Part shown: one piece after another, positions 63,713-64,000 of the stretch
Layout: the number at the start of each line of letters is the position of its first letter
Position numbering within the stretch: the stretch's first letter is position 1
Assembly (NCBI RefSeq): GCF_030252325.1
Contig: NZ_CP126981.1
Location: 3,596,001 to 3,660,000 of the forward strand
Direction: 5' to 3'
DNA from: Candidatus Mycobacterium wuenschmannii
GTDB lineage: Bacteria; Actinomycetota; Actinomycetes; Mycobacteriales; Mycobacteriaceae
DNA: 64,000 bases
Position numbers and translations under genes: made by a program
The notes under the pieces: model-generated
Told to the model about the DNA's origin: nothing
Databases searched by the model: none
Seen by the model: only the letters and a program-made list of their open reading frames with translations

Positions 63713-64000
63713 CGAGCCGGGACTAAGCGGGCGCGGCGGCGGGTTCGTCGTCGTGGGAGTCGCGCGAGAGCCGCTCGCGATCACCGAGCACACGATCAGC
63801 TGGATCTGGTGAAAGATCATCAGCGGCAACATGATCACGCCGACGGTCGCGGCGGGGAAGAACACCAGTGCCATCGGGAGCCCGGACGCCAGGCTCTTCT
63901 TCGACCCGCAGAACAGCAGCACGATGCTGTCGCCGCGGTCCAGGCCCACCAGGCGGCCGACGAACCAGGTCAACGCCAGCACCAGCGCCAGCAGCAGCGC
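63659..64000 (-). CDS. SBF-like (bile acid:Na+ symporter family) transporter, 5' part beyond window
   Basis: The C-terminal 114 residues of a polytopic membrane protein whose start lies outside the window; the frame is open to base 64000. FCGSKKSLASGLPMALVFFP and GVIMLPLMIFHQIQLIVCSV are typical of the PF13593 SBF-like family. The soluble C-terminal tail (PPPRPLSPGSLKGRPASTG) is read through the second copy of the 55-bp repeat and stops at 63659. Substrate unknown. Confidence 0.75.
   Translation of the reverse strand, partial: ALLLALVLALTWFVGRLVGLDRGDSIVLLFCGSKKSLASGLPMALVFFPAATVGVIMLPLMIFHQIQLIVCSVIASGSRATPTTTNPPPRPLSPGSLKGRPASTGKTPASRSP

Overview
The window is high-GC actinobacterial DNA from a Mycobacterium (sensu lato) and spans the chromosomal replication origin. 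The basis is the gene order rpmH-dnaA-dnaN-recF-dciA-gyrB-gyrA with the rnpA-yidD-yidC-jag-rsmG-parA-parB block on the other side, the fhaA-fhaB-pstP-rodA-pbpA-pknA-pknB cell-growth operon, cwlM, sigM/rsmA, the MurJ-pseudokinase fusion, and mycobactin genes. The order matches M. tuberculosis Rv0001-Rv0020c and Rv3906c-Rv3924c in inverted orientation, but accessory islands differ, so it is not the tuberculosis complex. I do not name a species.

Layout. 0-4.5 kb: metabolic genes (acyl-CoA dehydrogenase cut by the window edge, small GNAT, F420/FMN-type luciferase-like oxidoreductase, FadD32-like fatty acyl-AMP ligase). 4.5-6.8 kb: a WXG100-like protein, a large modular protein with a toxin-like C-terminus, and a tiny downstream gene placed like an immunity gene, ending near a tRNA-Leu. 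7.3-17.1 kb: the fhaA-to-pknB operon, tightly overlapped, coupling Ser/Thr phosphorylation to wall synthesis. 17-20.6 kb: pabA/trpG-like amidotransferase, DUF881 protein, crgA, PH-domain membrane protein, ppiA, cwsA. 20.6-24 kb: an accessory island with small secreted proteins, a large perfect inverted repeat, an Rmf/CrpP-like protein and a frameshifted paralogue of the 4.9-kb toxin-like gene. 24-33 kb: tRNA-Ala, tRNA-Ile, DUF3566, gyrA, gyrB, dciA, recF, dnaN. 33-35.7 kb: oriC, dnaA and its DnaA-box cluster. 35.7-41 kb: rpmH to parB with two perfect parS sites. 41-54.9 kb: cell-wall, thioredoxin, SigM, MurJ, Nudix and CCA-adding genes. 55-60.8 kb: mycobactin acylation genes (mbtL, mbtM, mbtN, and mbtK on the other strand) interrupted by an HNH/DUF222 gene and a lipoprotein. 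60.8-64 kb: a block corresponding to Rv0036c-Rv0038, then a cut-off SBF-like transporter.

How it works together. Replication initiation (DnaA, DciA, DnaN, gyrase), segregation (ParABS) and septal/polar growth control (PknA/B, PstP, FhaA/B, CrgA, CwsA, CwlM, MurJ) are clustered around the origin. The three tRNA genes lack an encoded CCA end, which fits the CCA-adding enzyme (pcnA) in the same window. The most novel element is the type VII-like modular toxin/immunity locus, with a second copy of its N-terminal module 17 kb away attached to a different C-terminus.
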